Shown piece by piece: positions 1-9,636 of a stretch of 64,000 nt of DNA. The position numbers and the translations under genes were made by a program. Under the pieces are notes generated by a model that saw only the letters and a list, made by a program, of their open reading frames with translations, was not told the DNA's origin and searched no databases. Within the stretch, counting starts at the first letter, position 1; the number at the start of each line of letters is the position of its first letter. Source of the DNA: Vibrio sinaloensis (GTDB lineage Bacteria > Pseudomonadota > Gammaproteobacteria > Enterobacterales > Vibrionaceae). The DNA is taken from contig NZ_JWLV01000010.1 of the NCBI RefSeq assembly GCF_000808535.1, positions 208,045 through 272,044 of the forward strand, given 5' to 3'.

Positions 1-276
1 AAAGACTTTATCCGTGAACGTCGCCCAGAACTCGAGTTAGACAAAGTTGCGACAGGGGAACATTGGTTCGGAACTCAAGCCCACGAGCTTGGTTTAGTTG
101 ATGAAATTAAGACCTCTGATGACCTTGTTGTGGCAGCATGCAAAGATAAAACCGTACTTGCTATTCATTACGTTGAGAAGAGGAAGCTGACCTCTAAGCT
201 TGCTGGCATGGCAGGTGAGGCTGCAGACAACGTACTGATGAAGCTGATCGACCGCGGACAGCGCCCAATCGTCTAA
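1..276 (+). CDS. sohB: SohB protease, C-terminal fragment
   Basis: The reading frame is open from the first base and ends in TAA at 274-276, giving the last 91 residues. The residues HWFGTQAHELGLVDEI are typical of the S49 (SohB/SppA) peptidase fold close to its C-terminus. SohB is an inner-membrane-anchored periplasmic serine peptidase. The catalytic Ser and Lys lie upstream of the window and cannot be checked. A strong hairpin terminator follows about 25 bases after the stop. Confidence 0.82.
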   Translation, partial: KDFIRERRPELELDKVATGEHWFGTQAHELGLVDEIKTSDDLVVAACKDKTVLAIHYVEKRKLTSKLAGMAGEAADNVLMKLIDRGQRPIV

Positions 277-298
277 ATAAAGTCACACTTGTAGAATC

Positions 299-329
299 AA
301 AGCGCCTATCGAATGATGGCGCTTTTTTG
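299..329 (+). terminator. Rho-independent terminator after sohB
   Basis: An AAAGCGCC arm (299-306) and a complementary GGCGCTTT arm (318-325) are followed by a T run. It lies directly downstream of the sohB stop. Confidence 0.8.
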
Positions 330-485
330 TATCAGGGGATAACGTGTAGTCATGTTGGCCACTAGATTCCCGCGAATAGGTGAAATAGAAACTCCCACAA
401 GCCGTAGGGTAACCATTTATAATGTGGTACGCAGGGTATATACTTACTTCATGTCGGATTTTTACAGAAGTCCTAGGTACACTGG

Positions 486-968
486 ATGTTAATTAAAAAA
501 CAAGAAGCGCCACACGATATGCAAATAGGCGCTCGATTTGAAACAAAAAAACATGGCTATGTTACGGTAATTGAATACTACAACACGCATACCGTTATTG
601 TGGCGTTTGAAAATACCGGAAATATTCGTTCTATTACTGCGGCAAAACTGCGCAGTGGACAAGTTTCTGATCGTTCTGTTCCACCTCAGTCGTCGATGGT
701 CGGTGAAAGAGTCGAGTCAGTTAAGCATGGCATTTTAACTATTATTCAAGTTGAGTCTGAGAACATTGTGGTTCTTGAAAATGAGCATGGTGAAGAAATT
801 CGTATGTTACTTCCCGCCGTGCAAAAATTACGAGATAGAGTAGAAGAAGACACAGAATGCTCTAAACCTGAAATGCCCACATCTTTAAGCGCTCTAACTA
901 AAAGAAATAAAAAGACCAAAGATGTTAATAGTCTTTTGAAGAAAATGCTTTCCGACTACGGGAAATAA
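486..968 (+). CDS. Hypothetical protein with two tandem beta-rich repeats
   Basis: A 160-residue soluble protein of unknown function. Two related segments are visible: residues ~16-58 (GARFETKKHGYVTVIEY) and ~72-113 (GERVESVKHGILTIIQ). Each has a G-x-R-x-E-x-x-K-H-G start followed by alternating hydrophobic residues, suggesting two small beta-barrel modules. The C-terminus is Lys-rich (KRNKKTKD) with a helical tail. No signal peptide or membrane segment is seen. The gene stands alone between the sohB terminator and the PTS operon. The internal duplication is read from the sequence, but the function is not recognised. Confidence 0.65.
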   Translation: MLIKKQEAPHDMQIGARFETKKHGYVTVIEYYNTHTVIVAFENTGNIRSITAAKLRSGQVSDRSVPPQSSMVGERVESVKHGILTIIQVESENIVVLENEHGEEIRMLLPAVQKLRDRVEEDTECSKPEMPTSLSALTKRNKKTKDVNSLLKKMLSDYGK

Positions 969-1109
969 CCACAGCTATTATTTAACACCGTTCATAACGC
1001 CAGATCACACTTTATTTTTCTCTCGATATTATTTATTTCAAACATGCTTTTTGTTTACCGCTCCTTTCGAGGTGTTAGTGACAAATTGTGTGTTTGAAAC
1101 TTCATTTTG

Positions 1110-1125
1110 CGTGATCTTGGTCACG
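1110..1125. promoter_or_regulatory. Candidate CRP (cAMP receptor protein) site upstream of ulaB
   Basis: GTGA-TCTTGG-TCAC is a perfect inverted repeat with the 6-base spacing typical of CRP sites. It lies about 120 bases upstream of the PTS operon start, as expected for a catabolite-controlled sugar transporter. Assignment is by motif only. Confidence 0.5.
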
Positions 1126-1245
1126 AGGTCATTTTGGTTTTGTGATGGTGATCTATTCTGTTTTGGGGCGATTTGGATATTATCCATCTCAACGAATAAA
1201 CGAAAGCACACAGCTTTCTGATTAAAACCCTACGAGAAGAATATT

Positions 1246-1515
1246 ATGAAAAAGATTATGGTTGTATGCGGTAATGGCCTTGGTACTTCATTGATGATGG
1301 AGATGGCCGTTAAAGAAGTTGCAGGAAAAATTGGTCTGGATGCAGAGGTAGATCATGAAGATCTCTCTTCAGCAGCATCAAGTAGTGCTGATATTTGGGT
1401 AGCCGCAACTGATGTCGCAAACCAATTAGCTGAAGCGGGTAAAACAAATATTGTTAGCCTAGCAAATATTTTTGATAAAGCGTCTATTGAAGAACAATTA
1501 AAAACTTTCATGTAA
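1246..1515 (+). CDS. ulaB: PTS IIB component, ascorbate (Ula) family
   Basis: Cytoplasmic phosphocarrier of 89 residues. The N-terminal loop VCGNGLGTS carries the phosphorylated cysteine (Cys8) and the GNG-GTS pattern of lactose/ascorbate-type IIB proteins. It accepts phosphate from the IIA protein and passes it to the incoming sugar at the IIC membrane component. It is the first gene of a three-gene operon, 11 bases before the IIC gene, with a Shine-Dalgarno-like GAGAAG upstream of ATG. The substrate is inferred as ascorbate-like. None of the ulaD/E/F/G catabolic genes are adjacent, so the true substrate is open. Confidence 0.85.
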   Translation: MKKIMVVCGNGLGTSLMMEMAVKEVAGKIGLDAEVDHEDLSSAASSSADIWVAATDVANQLAEAGKTNIVSLANIFDKASIEEQLKTFM

Positions 1516-1526
1516 GGAAGTAAATT

Positions 1527-2783
1527 ATGGCTAATTTCTTTGAATTCATGCTTGGCTTATTAAAAGAGCCAGCAATCATGGTTGGTTTAATTGCTTTTGT
1601 TGGATTGATTGCACAAAAGTCAGATATATCAACCGTTTTGAAAGGCACTATTAAAACCGTCATGGGTTTCCTAATTTTAGGTTTTGGTGCGGGTGCACTT
1701 GTTGGTGCGCTAAATCATTTTTCAACGGTATTTACCGAAGCATTTGGTGTAAGTGGTGTTATTCCAAATAACGAAGCAATCGTAGCATTAGCTCAAGAAG
1801 CGTTTGGCTACGAAATGGCATTAATTATGTTCTTTGCTTTCGTAGTAAATATTCTATTGGCTCGTTTTACTCCGTTAAAATATATTTTCTTAACGGGCCA
1901 CCACACTATGTTCATGTCTATGCTTGTTGCTGTAATCCTATCTACAGCGGGCATCAAAGGCACTGTATTAGTGGCTATGGGCTCTGTGATAGTAGGCTCG
2001 CTGATGGTGATCATGCCAGCACTTGCTCAGAAATACACTGAGAAAGTCATGGGCACTGACCAGCTTGCAATGGGTCACTTCTCTACGTTTTCTTACCTGG
2101 TATCTGGTTACATTGGTAGCAAGTTTGGTGATACGTCGAAAACAACAGAAGACATTAATGTACCTAAGAGCTTAATGTTTCTACGTGATACACCAGTAGC
2201 GGTCGCGACAACCATGGCAATCTTCTTCATGTTTGCTTCTATCATCGCTGGTGGTGAGTTTGTTGAAACCGTATCAGGTGGTCAAAACTGGGTAGTATTC
2301 ACCTTTATGCAATCTTTAACATTCGCAGGTGGTGTCTACATCGTACTGCAAGGTGTGAAGATGCTAATTGCAGAAATTGTTCCAGCGTTTAAAGGTATCT
2401 CTGACAAGCTCGTACCAGGTGCAAAACCAGCACTAGACTGTCCAATGGTATTCCCAGTTGCACCAAATGCGGTACTTATCGGTTTCCTATCATCGTTTGC
2501 CGCAGGTCTTGTCGCGATGGGTATCCAAGGCATGTTTGATTGGACGATTATCGTTGCAGGTGTTGTGCCTCACTTCTTCGTGGGCGGTGCGGCAGGCGTT
2601 TACGGTAACGCAACAGGTGGTCTACGCGGTGCAATTCTAGGTTCGTTCACACAAGGCCTGTGTATCTCGTTCCTACCAATGCTTCTTCTTCCGGTTCTTG
2701 GTGGCCTAGGTCTTGAAGCAACAACATTCGCTGACTTTGACTTCGGTGTGGTTGGTCTGATTCTAGGGTGGTTAGTATCATGA
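1527..2783 (+). CDS. ulaA: PTS IIC component, ascorbate (UlaA/SgaT) family permease
   Basis: A 418-residue polytopic inner-membrane protein with about ten hydrophobic segments. The stretch LLARFTPLKYIFLTGHH near residue 110 is characteristic of the UlaA/SgaT family. It would form the sugar channel, with phosphorylation by the preceding IIB protein. It is somewhat shorter than the roughly 465 residues of E. coli UlaA. The stop codon overlaps the start of the following IIA gene (ATGA), indicating translational coupling. GAAGTAAATT precedes ATG as a plausible ribosome site. Confidence 0.85.
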   Translation: MANFFEFMLGLLKEPAIMVGLIAFVGLIAQKSDISTVLKGTIKTVMGFLILGFGAGALVGALNHFSTVFTEAFGVSGVIPNNEAIVALAQEAFGYEMALIMFFAFVVNILLARFTPLKYIFLTGHHTMFMSMLVAVILSTAGIKGTVLVAMGSVIVGSLMVIMPALAQKYTEKVMGTDQLAMGHFSTFSYLVSGYIGSKFGDTSKTTEDINVPKSLMFLRDTPVAVATTMAIFFMFASIIAGGEFVETVSGGQNWVVFTFMQSLTFAGGVYIVLQGVKMLIAEIVPAFKGISDKLVPGAKPALDCPMVFPVAPNAVLIGFLSSFAAGLVAMGIQGMFDWTIIVAGVVPHFFVGGAAGVYGNATGGLRGAILGSFTQGLCISFLPMLLLPVLGGLGLEATTFADFDFGVVGLILGWLVS

Positions 2784-3226
2784 GCATTATGAATCTGATT
2801 GGCGATAACATTGTTATCTCAAACGAGCAAAACTTAACGGTAGACAACGCACTTGATATCACTTGTTCTAAGTTGCTTGAGCAGGGCAAGGTGGATGCTA
2901 CTTACCTAGAGGCGATTAAACAGAAACACAAAGAAATCGGTGCATACTATGTACTGGCGCCGAAAATCGCAATGCCTCATGCTCGCCCAGAAGATGGTGT
3001 CAATGAAGCCGCTCTGCAAATCACAGTGTTTAAGAATGGTGTGGATTTAGAGTCCGAAGATAACGGTGATGTGTTTTTCTCCGTCACTTTGGCTGCGCTA
3101 GATTCAGACAGTCATATTCAAACGATTGTTGCGTTGTCTGAGCTGTTTCAAAACGATGATGACATTGACGCGATCATTAGTGCAGAAAACGAATCGGCTA
3201 TTGCTGAGATTCTAAATAAGTACTAA
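2780..3226 (+). CDS. ulaC: PTS IIA component, ascorbate/mannitol-fructose type
   Basis: A 148-residue cytoplasmic protein. The active-site histidine is visible in MPHARPEDGV. It transfers phosphate from HPr to the IIB partner encoded two genes upstream. I chose ATG at 2780, which overlaps the ulaA stop by four bases, rather than the GTG at 2768, which would overlap more. It closes the operon and is followed by a strong terminator. The protein is family-typical in length and motif. The substrate caveat given for ulaB applies. Confidence 0.82.
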   Translation: MSIMNLIGDNIVISNEQNLTVDNALDITCSKLLEQGKVDATYLEAIKQKHKEIGAYYVLAPKIAMPHARPEDGVNEAALQITVFKNGVDLESEDNGDVFFSVTLAALDSDSHIQTIVALSELFQNDDDIDAIISAENESAIAEILNKY

Positions 3227-3256
3227 CGAAATAGTTCCCCCTTACTGAAAAGTATC

Positions 3257-3285
3257 AAGCCCTCGCTAGTCACGAGGGCTTTTTC
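3257..3285 (+). terminator. Terminator of the ula operon
   Basis: AGCCCTCG (3258-3265) pairs with CGAGGGCT (3273-3280) and is followed by TTTTT. Confidence 0.85.
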
Positions 3286-3299
3286 ATTATGAGGCGAAT

Positions 3300-3329
3300 A
3301 AAAAACGCTCCTGAGTGAGGAGCGTTTTG
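3300..3329 (-). terminator. Terminator of rhlE
   Basis: AAAACGCTCCT and AGGAGCGTTTT form a perfect stem. On the minus strand it ends in a T run just past the rhlE stop, and it can also act on the plus strand. Confidence 0.8.
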
Positions 3330-3338
3330 ATTTAAATC

Positions 3339-4787
3339 TTATTGAGCTTTCGCTTGGCCGCTTGGTTTGCGATTGGCTGGTTTACGGCGTTGCTGACCGT
3401 TTCCGCTATTGCCAGCGTTGTTGCTCTTTGGCTTGGTGTTTGATGGTTTACGTTTTGATTGACCACTGTTACCACGGTTTTCTCCGTTTGGCTTGTTGTG
3501 ACCAAAGTGACGCTTGTTTTTACCAGCAGGTTTATTGCCACGAGCGTTATCACCTGAGCGTTGACCGTCCTGATGATCTACTTTTGGCTTTTTCGGTTTT
3601 TTGGGCTTCTTCGCTTTAATTGGTCGCGTATCCAATTTTGATTCAGGCAGTTCGTTTGTCGGTTTGAAGCCTTCCAATTCAAGGCGAGGAAGAACTTGCT
3701 GAATTAAACGCTCGATGCCAAACAGCTCGCTGGCTTCTGCGGCTTCTACTAAGGAGTACGCTTTACCCACTTCTCCCGCACGACCAGTACGACCGATGCG
3801 GTGCACGTAGTCTTCCGATACGTTTGGCAGCTCAAAGTTAACTACTTGCGGCAGCTGAGGGATGTCGATACCACGTGCGGCAATATCTGTTGCAACCAGA
3901 ACTTTTACTTCACCCGATTTAAAATCTGCTAGAGCGCGAGTACGAGCGCCTTGGCTCTTGTTACCGTGAATTGGCGCCGCGGTAATGCCTTCTTTGTTGA
4001 GGAAAAAGGCTAAGCGGTTAGCGCCATGCTTGGTTCGACAGAACACTAGGGTTTGCTTCCAATCACCGTCTTTGATCATCTTCACCAACATTGGCGCTTT
4101 TTTGCGTTTGTCTGCTGGGTAGATGCTTTGTTCAATGGTAACCGCAGTGGAGTTCTCTTTGCTTACTGAAACTTCGATTGGGTCATTAACCAAGCCTTTG
4201 GCGAGCTCGCGAATCTCCGCAGAAAAGGTTGCAGAAAAAAGCAGGTTTTGACGCTTAGCAGGCAGCAAAGCCAGAATCTTACGAATGTCACGAATGAAAC
4301 CCATATCTAGCATGCGATCGGCTTCATCCAGAACAAGTACTTCGAGTTGATCAAACTTAATCGCTTTTTGTTGGTACAGGTCGAGTAGGCGACCTGGCGT
4401 TGCGACCAGCACATCACAGCCTTTACGTAGCTTCATCATTTGTGGGTTCGCTTTCACGCCACCAAAAATAACTTGAGACGTAAGACGTTGGTAACGGCTG
4501 TATTTGAAAACGTTCTCTTGAACCTGAGCGGCTAGCTCGCGAGTTGGAGTCAGAACCAATGCACGGATATGGTTACCTTTTACACGCTGGCCATTATCTA
4601 AGCGTTCAAGAATTGGCAGAGTGAAGCCAGCAGTTTTACCTGTACCTGTCTGCGCTGCCGCCATTACGTCTTTGCCTTGTAATACGGCAGGAATGGCTTG
4701 CTCTTGAATTGGGGACGGTTTGTCGTATCCCTGTTCTTCAATCGCTTTAAGAATTGGGGCAGAAAGGCCTAAAGAGGTAAAACCCAT
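3339..4787 (-). CDS. rhlE: DEAD-box ATP-dependent RNA helicase RhlE
   Basis: 482 residues. The helicase core occupies residues ~1-375 with the full motif set: Q-motif (SPIQEQAIP), Walker [24 protein letters not shown] ([10 protein letters not shown]), SAT, and the C-terminal [10 protein letters not shown] and [10 protein letters not shown] motifs. The basic tail (about residues 390-482) is low-complexity and rich in K, P, N, R and G, which is typical of RhlE-type proteins that use it for RNA binding. The expected role is RNA remodelling in ribosome assembly and decay. It is a single-gene unit with its own terminator. Confidence 0.9.
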   Translation of the reverse strand: MGFTSLGLSAPILKAIEEQGYDKPSPIQEQAIPAVLQGKDVMAAAQTGTGKTAGFTLPILERLDNGQRVKGNHIRALVLTPTRELAAQVQENVFKYSRYQRLTSQVIFGGVKANPQMMKLRKGCDVLVATPGRLLDLYQQKAIKFDQLEVLVLDEADRMLDMGFIRDIRKILALLPAKRQNLLFSATFSAEIRELAKGLVNDPIEVSVSKENSTAVTIEQSIYPADKRKKAPMLVKMIKDGDWKQTLVFCRTKHGANRLAFFLNKEGITAAPIHGNKSQGARTRALADFKSGEVKVLVATDIAARGIDIPQLPQVVNFELPNVSEDYVHRIGRTGRAGEVGKAYSLVEAAEASELFGIERLIQQVLPRLELEGFKPTNELPESKLDTRPIKAKKPKKPKKPKVDHQDGQRSGDNARGNKPAGKNKRHFGHNKPNGENRGNSGQSKRKPSNTKPKSNNAGNSGNGQQRRKPANRKPSGQAKAQ

Positions 4788-4882
4788 ATATTGTTCTCTG
4801 TATGAAGTGACTCGCGGCTCGAATTAGCGGGCGAGAAAAAGGGCGCCATTCTGAGCCCTTTAGGTAATAACATCAACACAAA

Positions 4883-5473
4883 TTATCGTTCATTGTTTGA
4901 TAAGTGGCCAAGCAAAGGCGGTTTGGTTGCGAAAAAGCCGAGTATCAATCCGCTAAGTGCACCATACATATGGGCTTCCACGGCGACGCGTGCTTGAATC
5001 AGTTCAGACGTGGACTGGGAAGCACCCATCGTCATCTCCCACGTCACCTTGGCAAGAACACCGATTACCAGTAGCCAACTGCTTTTTCGACCATTGAGAG
5101 CTTCTTGCAAAGCAAAATAGGCGAATAAACCGTGCAGCACACCTGAGAGGCCGACATAGCTGGTCATATCGCTAAATAAATTGAGTAAACCAACCGCTAG
5201 GCTTATGAAGAATAAAGCAAAAATAAAGCTGCGGTGCTCAGGCTTAAAAATAAAGTGGATGACCCAAAGGCCTGCTAAATTCATGACTAGGTGTGCAAAG
5301 TTGGTATGGGTGAAGTTTCCTGATAGGATTCGCCACCATTGACCCTCAGAAATCCATTGGCGATGCCACTCAGTGAGTGAAGCAAGAGGTTCAAACTGCA
5401 GTCCTAAACAAACTAAACTGACAGCTATTAACGGAAAATAAAAACGCACTCTATGTCTCGATACTGTTCTCAA
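4883..5473 (-). CDS. rrtA: Rhombosortase (GlyGly-CTERM processing rhomboid)
   Basis: A small rhomboid protease of 196 residues with about six membrane segments. The catalytic serine is visible in GLSGVLHGL and the histidine region in EAHMYGA, the signature of rhombosortases rather than general rhomboids. Family members cleave GlyGly-CTERM tails of secreted proteins in Vibrio, allowing lipid attachment at the surface. The ATG at 5473 overlaps the divergent start of the next gene by 21 bases. A GTG at 5449 would avoid this, so the exact start is uncertain. Possible substrates would carry a C-terminal GG-CTERM, and none is complete in this window. Confidence 0.8.
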   Translation of the reverse strand: MRTVSRHRVRFYFPLIAVSLVCLGLQFEPLASLTEWHRQWISEGQWWRILSGNFTHTNFAHLVMNLAGLWVIHFIFKPEHRSFIFALFFISLAVGLLNLFSDMTSYVGLSGVLHGLFAYFALQEALNGRKSSWLLVIGVLAKVTWEMTMGASQSTSELIQARVAVEAHMYGALSGLILGFFATKPPLLGHLSNNER

Positions 5474-6061
5474 TGTGGAAAATCACTCAAAGCGTGTATT
5501 TGCGAGTGGATACAAAGCCTACCCTCGAAGGTAGAGTTGGTCATTCTACAGCATCCCAGTGAAACGAACAGGCCTATGGGTACCGCGCGGATATTAAGTT
5601 TGTCTCTTGCCAATAGCTATTGCTTCGTTGATGAAAACTTTTCCGAGCACTCGGAGCTCAATCAATTACTGGCAGAAGAAGGGGTTCACCATTTTGTCCT
5701 CTATCCCGGTGAAGGGGCGCACAGTCATCAGCAAGTGTCAAGCAAAGTGGCGCAAGAGCAAAATGTGCGCATTATCTTACTCGATGGGACATGGAAAAAA
5801 GCCTATAAGATGTGGCAGTTGTCGAGCAACTTACAGACACTTCCTCTAATTCGGCTACCCGAGAATTTGCAAGGCAACTACCGAATCCGTAAAGCGCCGA
5901 GCGACAATAGCCTATCAACGGTTGAAGCAGGCTATCATATTCTGCAATTGCTTGAGCCGGAGGCAGACTTCTCGCCACTGATTAGCGCTTTTAATCAAAT
6001 GATAGAGTTTCAGATCAAGCAGATGCCTCCCGGCGTGTTTGAAAAAAACTACCTTTCTTAG
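5453..6061 (+). CDS. DTW-domain tRNA-uridine aminocarboxypropyltransferase
   Basis: 202 residues. The N-terminal zinc-type cysteines (CSQCGKSLKACIC) and the DTW-family core LLDGTWKKAYKM are both present. Members (E. coli TapT/YfiP) use S-adenosylmethionine to add a 3-amino-3-carboxypropyl group to a tRNA uridine (acp3U). In most members the motif reads D-T-W, and here it is DGTW, as in the YfiP-type branch. It is divergently oriented from the rhombosortase gene with overlapping starts. Confidence 0.78.
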   Translation: MSRYCSQCGKSLKACICEWIQSLPSKVELVILQHPSETNRPMGTARILSLSLANSYCFVDENFSEHSELNQLLAEEGVHHFVLYPGEGAHSHQQVSSKVAQEQNVRIILLDGTWKKAYKMWQLSSNLQTLPLIRLPENLQGNYRIRKAPSDNSLSTVEAGYHILQLLEPEADFSPLISAFNQMIEFQIKQMPPGVFEKNYLS

Positions 6062-6219
6062 CCTTCATTTATTTGATGGCACCGCTGGCTTGATATACAT
6101 ATTCTTATCCAGGAGAGAGTGGCTAACTTGTTGATGTGGTACTAATTGACTAGCATAGAGTGTACGTTACTCATCAAAATGGGCGAAAGAATAATTGCCC
6201 TGCTCATCAAGGAAGCTGA

Positions 6220-7590
6220 ATGCAGACTCATCTCAACCAAATGATCCCATTGTCTGAGTTAATGCTCTCGTTGACCACAGCGCTTGACATGACCGAAGGA
6301 CAACCGCCTGAGCACTGTACTCGCTGTTGCTGGATTGGAATGCATATTGGTGAACGAATGCAGCTTACCGACCAGCAACTGTATGATTTGTTCTTTACGC
6401 TGTTACTCAAAGATGCAGGTTGTAGTAGCAATGCCGCGCGAATTTGTGAGCTCTACATGACCGACGACCGCGCTTTCAAACGCAACTACAAAACGGTCGG
6501 AACCAGTTTATCCAGTGCGATTAATTTTGTGGTGAAAAACACAGGTATTGGGCAAAGTTGGGTAACTCGTATTTCAACCACCATCGATATCCTGAAAAAT
6601 GGCGCCGATTACGCTCAAGAGTTGATTGAAACGCGCTGTACCAGAGGGGCAGAAGTCGCTCGTGAACTCAGGTTTCGTGACGCGGTTGCTGATGGTGTAC
6701 ATAGCTTGGACGAGCACTGGGATGGAACAGGCAGGCCAGAACAACTCAAACATCAAGAGATACCGCTATTTTCTCGTATTGCTCTATTGGCACAAGTGGT
6801 GGATGTCTTCCAGTTTGAACATGACCTCACGACGGCTATTGCGGAAGTAAAAGCGCGAAGTGGCAGCTGGTTTGATCCAGCATTGGTCGACATCTTTTGT
6901 ACGATCGCCCAGCAGACCGAATTTATTGAAGGACTCAATGCCTTTGATGTGTCCGAACGAGTGATGACGCTAGCTCCTGCCAAAGCTCAAGTTATGGTCG
7001 ACGAAGAGTACTTAAACTGCATCGTGAGTGCATTTGGTAAAATTGTCGATTCAAAGAGCCCCTATACGTCAGGGCATAGTGAACGCGTTGCCGTGTATAC
7101 CGAGCTTATTGCTGAGGAGCTTGGCATCGAGAGCGACGAAAGACAATGGTTAAAGCGCGCTGCGCTACTCCATGACTTAGGTAAACTAGGGGTCAGTAAC
7201 ACTATTTTAGACAAGCCAGGTAAGTTGGATGACGATGAATGGGAAGCGGTGAAATCTCATGCTGCTTTAACCGAGTCGATTCTTAGTCATTTAAAACCGT
7301 TCAAAGAGATGGCTTGGATAGCCGGCGCCCACCATGAAAAACTTGATGGTACAGGGTATCCGAAGCAGTTAACCGCTGACGAGATTCCTCTAGCAACTCG
7401 AATTATTACTACAGCAGATATTTTCGATGCGATTACCGCGGAAAGACCTTATCGTGGTGCTATTCCAGTGCCTAAAACACTCGAGATAATGGAAGAAAAC
7501 TTACATACAGCGATTGATGAGCGTTGTTTTAACGCGCTCAAAAAGGCGATTAAAAAGCTGCCCAGTCACTACTTTGCTGAGCAGCCGTAA
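6220..7590 (+). CDS. HD-GYP domain c-di-GMP phosphodiesterase
   Basis: 456 residues. The C-terminal HD-GYP domain is intact: HSERV metal ligand region, HD at residues 318-319 (LLHDLGKLG), HH at 371-372, and the DGTGYP signature at 376-381. Its expected activity is hydrolysis of cyclic di-GMP to GMP or pGpG. The N-terminal half contains a decayed relative of the same fold: DEHWDGTGRPEQL mimics the GYP loop but lacks HH and the HD pair. This suggests a duplicated, non-catalytic HD-GYP module used for regulation or dimerisation. No membrane segments are seen. The stop lies three bases from the end of the convergent dGTPase gene. Confidence 0.85.
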   Translation: MQTHLNQMIPLSELMLSLTTALDMTEGQPPEHCTRCCWIGMHIGERMQLTDQQLYDLFFTLLLKDAGCSSNAARICELYMTDDRAFKRNYKTVGTSLSSAINFVVKNTGIGQSWVTRISTTIDILKNGADYAQELIETRCTRGAEVARELRFRDAVADGVHSLDEHWDGTGRPEQLKHQEIPLFSRIALLAQVVDVFQFEHDLTTAIAEVKARSGSWFDPALVDIFCTIAQQTEFIEGLNAFDVSERVMTLAPAKAQVMVDEEYLNCIVSAFGKIVDSKSPYTSGHSERVAVYTELIAEELGIESDERQWLKRAALLHDLGKLGVSNTILDKPGKLDDDEWEAVKSHAALTESILSHLKPFKEMAWIAGAHHEKLDGTGYPKQLTADEIPLATRIITTADIFDAITAERPYRGAIPVPKTLEIMEENLHTAIDERCFNALKKAIKKLPSHYFAEQP

Positions 7591-7592
7591 CG

Positions 7593-8909
7593 TTAGTGAG
7601 AAGAAAAGAGCTGCTGATGTAAACGCTGAGCGTGTCCGTCTGTCATCGAAGAGATGTAATCTGCGATGACGCGGTAGCCTTCGGTTTCGGTCGCCTTTTG
7701 CGACCATTGATGACGAACTTGAGTTGGTAGCAGGCGTTCTGGATCGGCGCTGAGCGCTTCAAAAATATCCATGATGATCTGCTGTCCCTTGTACTCGACA
7801 ACTTGAACGTGTGGCACCTGAATCACATAGTCGCTGACAAAGTGCTTTAAAATGTCGAGCGCCGTTGCCATGGTCGGTTCAAGAAAGGCGTTGAATGACA
7901 GCAATTCACACTCAAACGGCGCATCCACTGGCTTGACCGATATGCTGGTTAGTAAAGCGTTCACCATTCCGCCTATCGCGTCTTTACGCTGAAAGTGAGT
8001 ACCTGCAAACAGCATATCTGTGATGGACATGATGTGCTTTTCAAACCAAGGATCACCGCAGTCTGCCAATTGACTGGCTGCTCCTTCAATCCATTGATGG
8101 CGATTGACCATGCCCAATACGATTGCGTCTTCGAGGTCGTGAACTCCGTAAGCAATATCATCGGCCAATTCCATAATGGAACAATCGAGCGATTTATAGC
8201 GCGTTTTCTTGTGCCGCGTTTCTGTTAATGTTTCGTCGCGCATGGCGCTGAACAGCGCTTTATCCTTGCCACTCAACGGGGAGAGAAGCCAATCGAAGAG
8301 ATCTTGGTCACAGTCGTATAAGCCTTTTGCTGGTGTCCAGTCTCTGGCTCTTAACTGACGTTGATGAGAAACACTCTGCGGCAGAATCGCGGCTCGGGTT
8401 TGACTGATCATGGCAGGGTATTTAATCAATCCAAGTAAGGTTCGGCGAGAGAGGTTCATCCCGAAATGTTCGGTGTAGGGTTCGAGCTTGGTGACAATGC
8501 GAAATGTTTGCGCATTGCCTTCGAAGCCGCCGTGATCACGCATCATATAATTGAGTGCAACTTCTCCGCCATGACCATAAGGCGGGTGGCCGATATCGTG
8601 CGCGAGGCAAAGCGAATCAATCAAGCTATCACTGGGCAGCAAATCACGAAACTCAGGTTGTTTCTTTTTCAGTTGCGCGACAATGCCAGTGCCAAGTTGA
8701 GCGGCCTCAAGCGAGTGAGTTAAGCGCGTGCGATGGAAGTCATCAAAGCTATTACCGTGGACTTGCGTTTTTGCCTGCAAGCGACGAAATGCTGCCGAGT
8801 GCAAGATGCGGGCACGATCTCGTTGGAATGGGCTACGGTGATCATCACGACGAATTTTGTGCTCGTCGTCATGACGTTCATGCCATAAATCGCTGATTTT
8901 AAACGTCAT
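7593..8909 (-). CDS. dGTPase-like deoxyribonucleoside triphosphate triphosphohydrolase
   Basis: 438 residues. The HD superfamily metal site is visible: H of the LTHSLE region, HD in LCLAHDIGHPPYGHGGE, and a later D in LADDIAYGVHDLED. Members hydrolyse dNTPs to nucleoside plus triphosphate and help balance pools. Some also restrict phage. The length matches the shorter dGTPase-like class found in Vibrio rather than the roughly 505-residue E. coli Dgt. It is transcribed with the downstream direction shared by yfbR and alaA, but gaps of about 100 and 77 bases separate them. Confidence 0.85.
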   Translation of the reverse strand: MTFKISDLWHERHDDEHKIRRDDHRSPFQRDRARILHSAAFRRLQAKTQVHGNSFDDFHRTRLTHSLEAAQLGTGIVAQLKKKQPEFRDLLPSDSLIDSLCLAHDIGHPPYGHGGEVALNYMMRDHGGFEGNAQTFRIVTKLEPYTEHFGMNLSRRTLLGLIKYPAMISQTRAAILPQSVSHQRQLRARDWTPAKGLYDCDQDLFDWLLSPLSGKDKALFSAMRDETLTETRHKKTRYKSLDCSIMELADDIAYGVHDLEDAIVLGMVNRHQWIEGAASQLADCGDPWFEKHIMSITDMLFAGTHFQRKDAIGGMVNALLTSISVKPVDAPFECELLSFNAFLEPTMATALDILKHFVSDYVIQVPHVQVVEYKGQQIIMDIFEALSADPERLLPTQVRHQWSQKATETEGYRVIADYISSMTDGHAQRLHQQLFSSH

Positions 8910-9011
8910 AGGCAGTCTCCCTGAGTTTTTTCTTACCGTACACGCTTAAGTTTGTGACTTCAAGCGGCCTGAAACAGAAGGTTTGCCTGCTAAGCGGTCA
9001 AATACGTTCGA

Positions 9012-9611
9012 TCAGCTAATTTCGTCGAGTGACAGTTCAAAACTGGGCGCAAACGTATTGAGGAAATAATCCATTTCGGGGGTATGGCGCTCTTTAAGCG
9101 TAATATCCAAGCGTTTTTTCGCTAACGCGTATTCATGGTTGCCAGCGCTTAACTCCTCTAAACATTTGAGGTAGGCGCAAATGGTATCAGCCTGCTTAAC
9201 AATGGCGGCATCCTCAGGGTGTGCTTGCTGAGAGACGAGATAAGGCGCAAAGTCTTCTTGGAACTCCTCCGGCAACATGGATAGAAGTTTCTTCTCTGCT
9301 GCGGCCTCGATTTTTTTGTACTCTTTGGCAATGTCAGGATTGTAGTACTTCACCGGTGTGGGTAAATCCCCCGTCAACACTTCACTGGTATCGTGATACA
9401 TACCGAGAATGGCGATTCGTTCAGGGTTAAGACTTCCGCCAAACTTTTTGTTTTTGATGAGCGCTAAAGCGTGAGCGACAAACGCGACTTGCAGGCTGTG
9501 CTCCGAGATGTTTTCTGTTGAGACAGAGCGCATGAGTGGCCAACGTTGAATGAGTTTCATGCGGGCAAGGTGGGCGAAAAAGTGGCTTTCCTTTGGGTTG
9601 GTATTGGGCAT
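9012..9611 (-). CDS. yfbR: 5'-deoxynucleotidase YfbR
   Basis: A 199-residue HD-domain phosphohydrolase. Visible features are the HSLQVAF first histidine, the HD pair in [19 protein letters not shown] and a downstream aspartate in [12 protein letters not shown]. YfbR removes the 5'-phosphate from deoxynucleoside monophosphates in thymidylate synthesis and salvage. It is located downstream of alaA as in E. coli, where yfbR and alaA (yfbQ) are neighbours, and is separated from it by a hairpin terminator. Confidence 0.9.
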   Translation of the reverse strand: MPNTNPKESHFFAHLARMKLIQRWPLMRSVSTENISEHSLQVAFVAHALALIKNKKFGGSLNPERIAILGMYHDTSEVLTGDLPTPVKYYNPDIAKEYKKIEAAAEKKLLSMLPEEFQEDFAPYLVSQQAHPEDAAIVKQADTICAYLKCLEELSAGNHEYALAKKRLDITLKERHTPEMDYFLNTFAPSFELSLDEIS

Positions 9612-9636
9612 GTAAAGACTCCTTGGCGCAAAAACA

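Noticed and set aside
8555..8896. 113-codon plus-strand frame inside the dGTPase gene
   Set aside because: It is antisense to well-conserved HD-motif coding sequence, with no ribosome site or recognisable domain.
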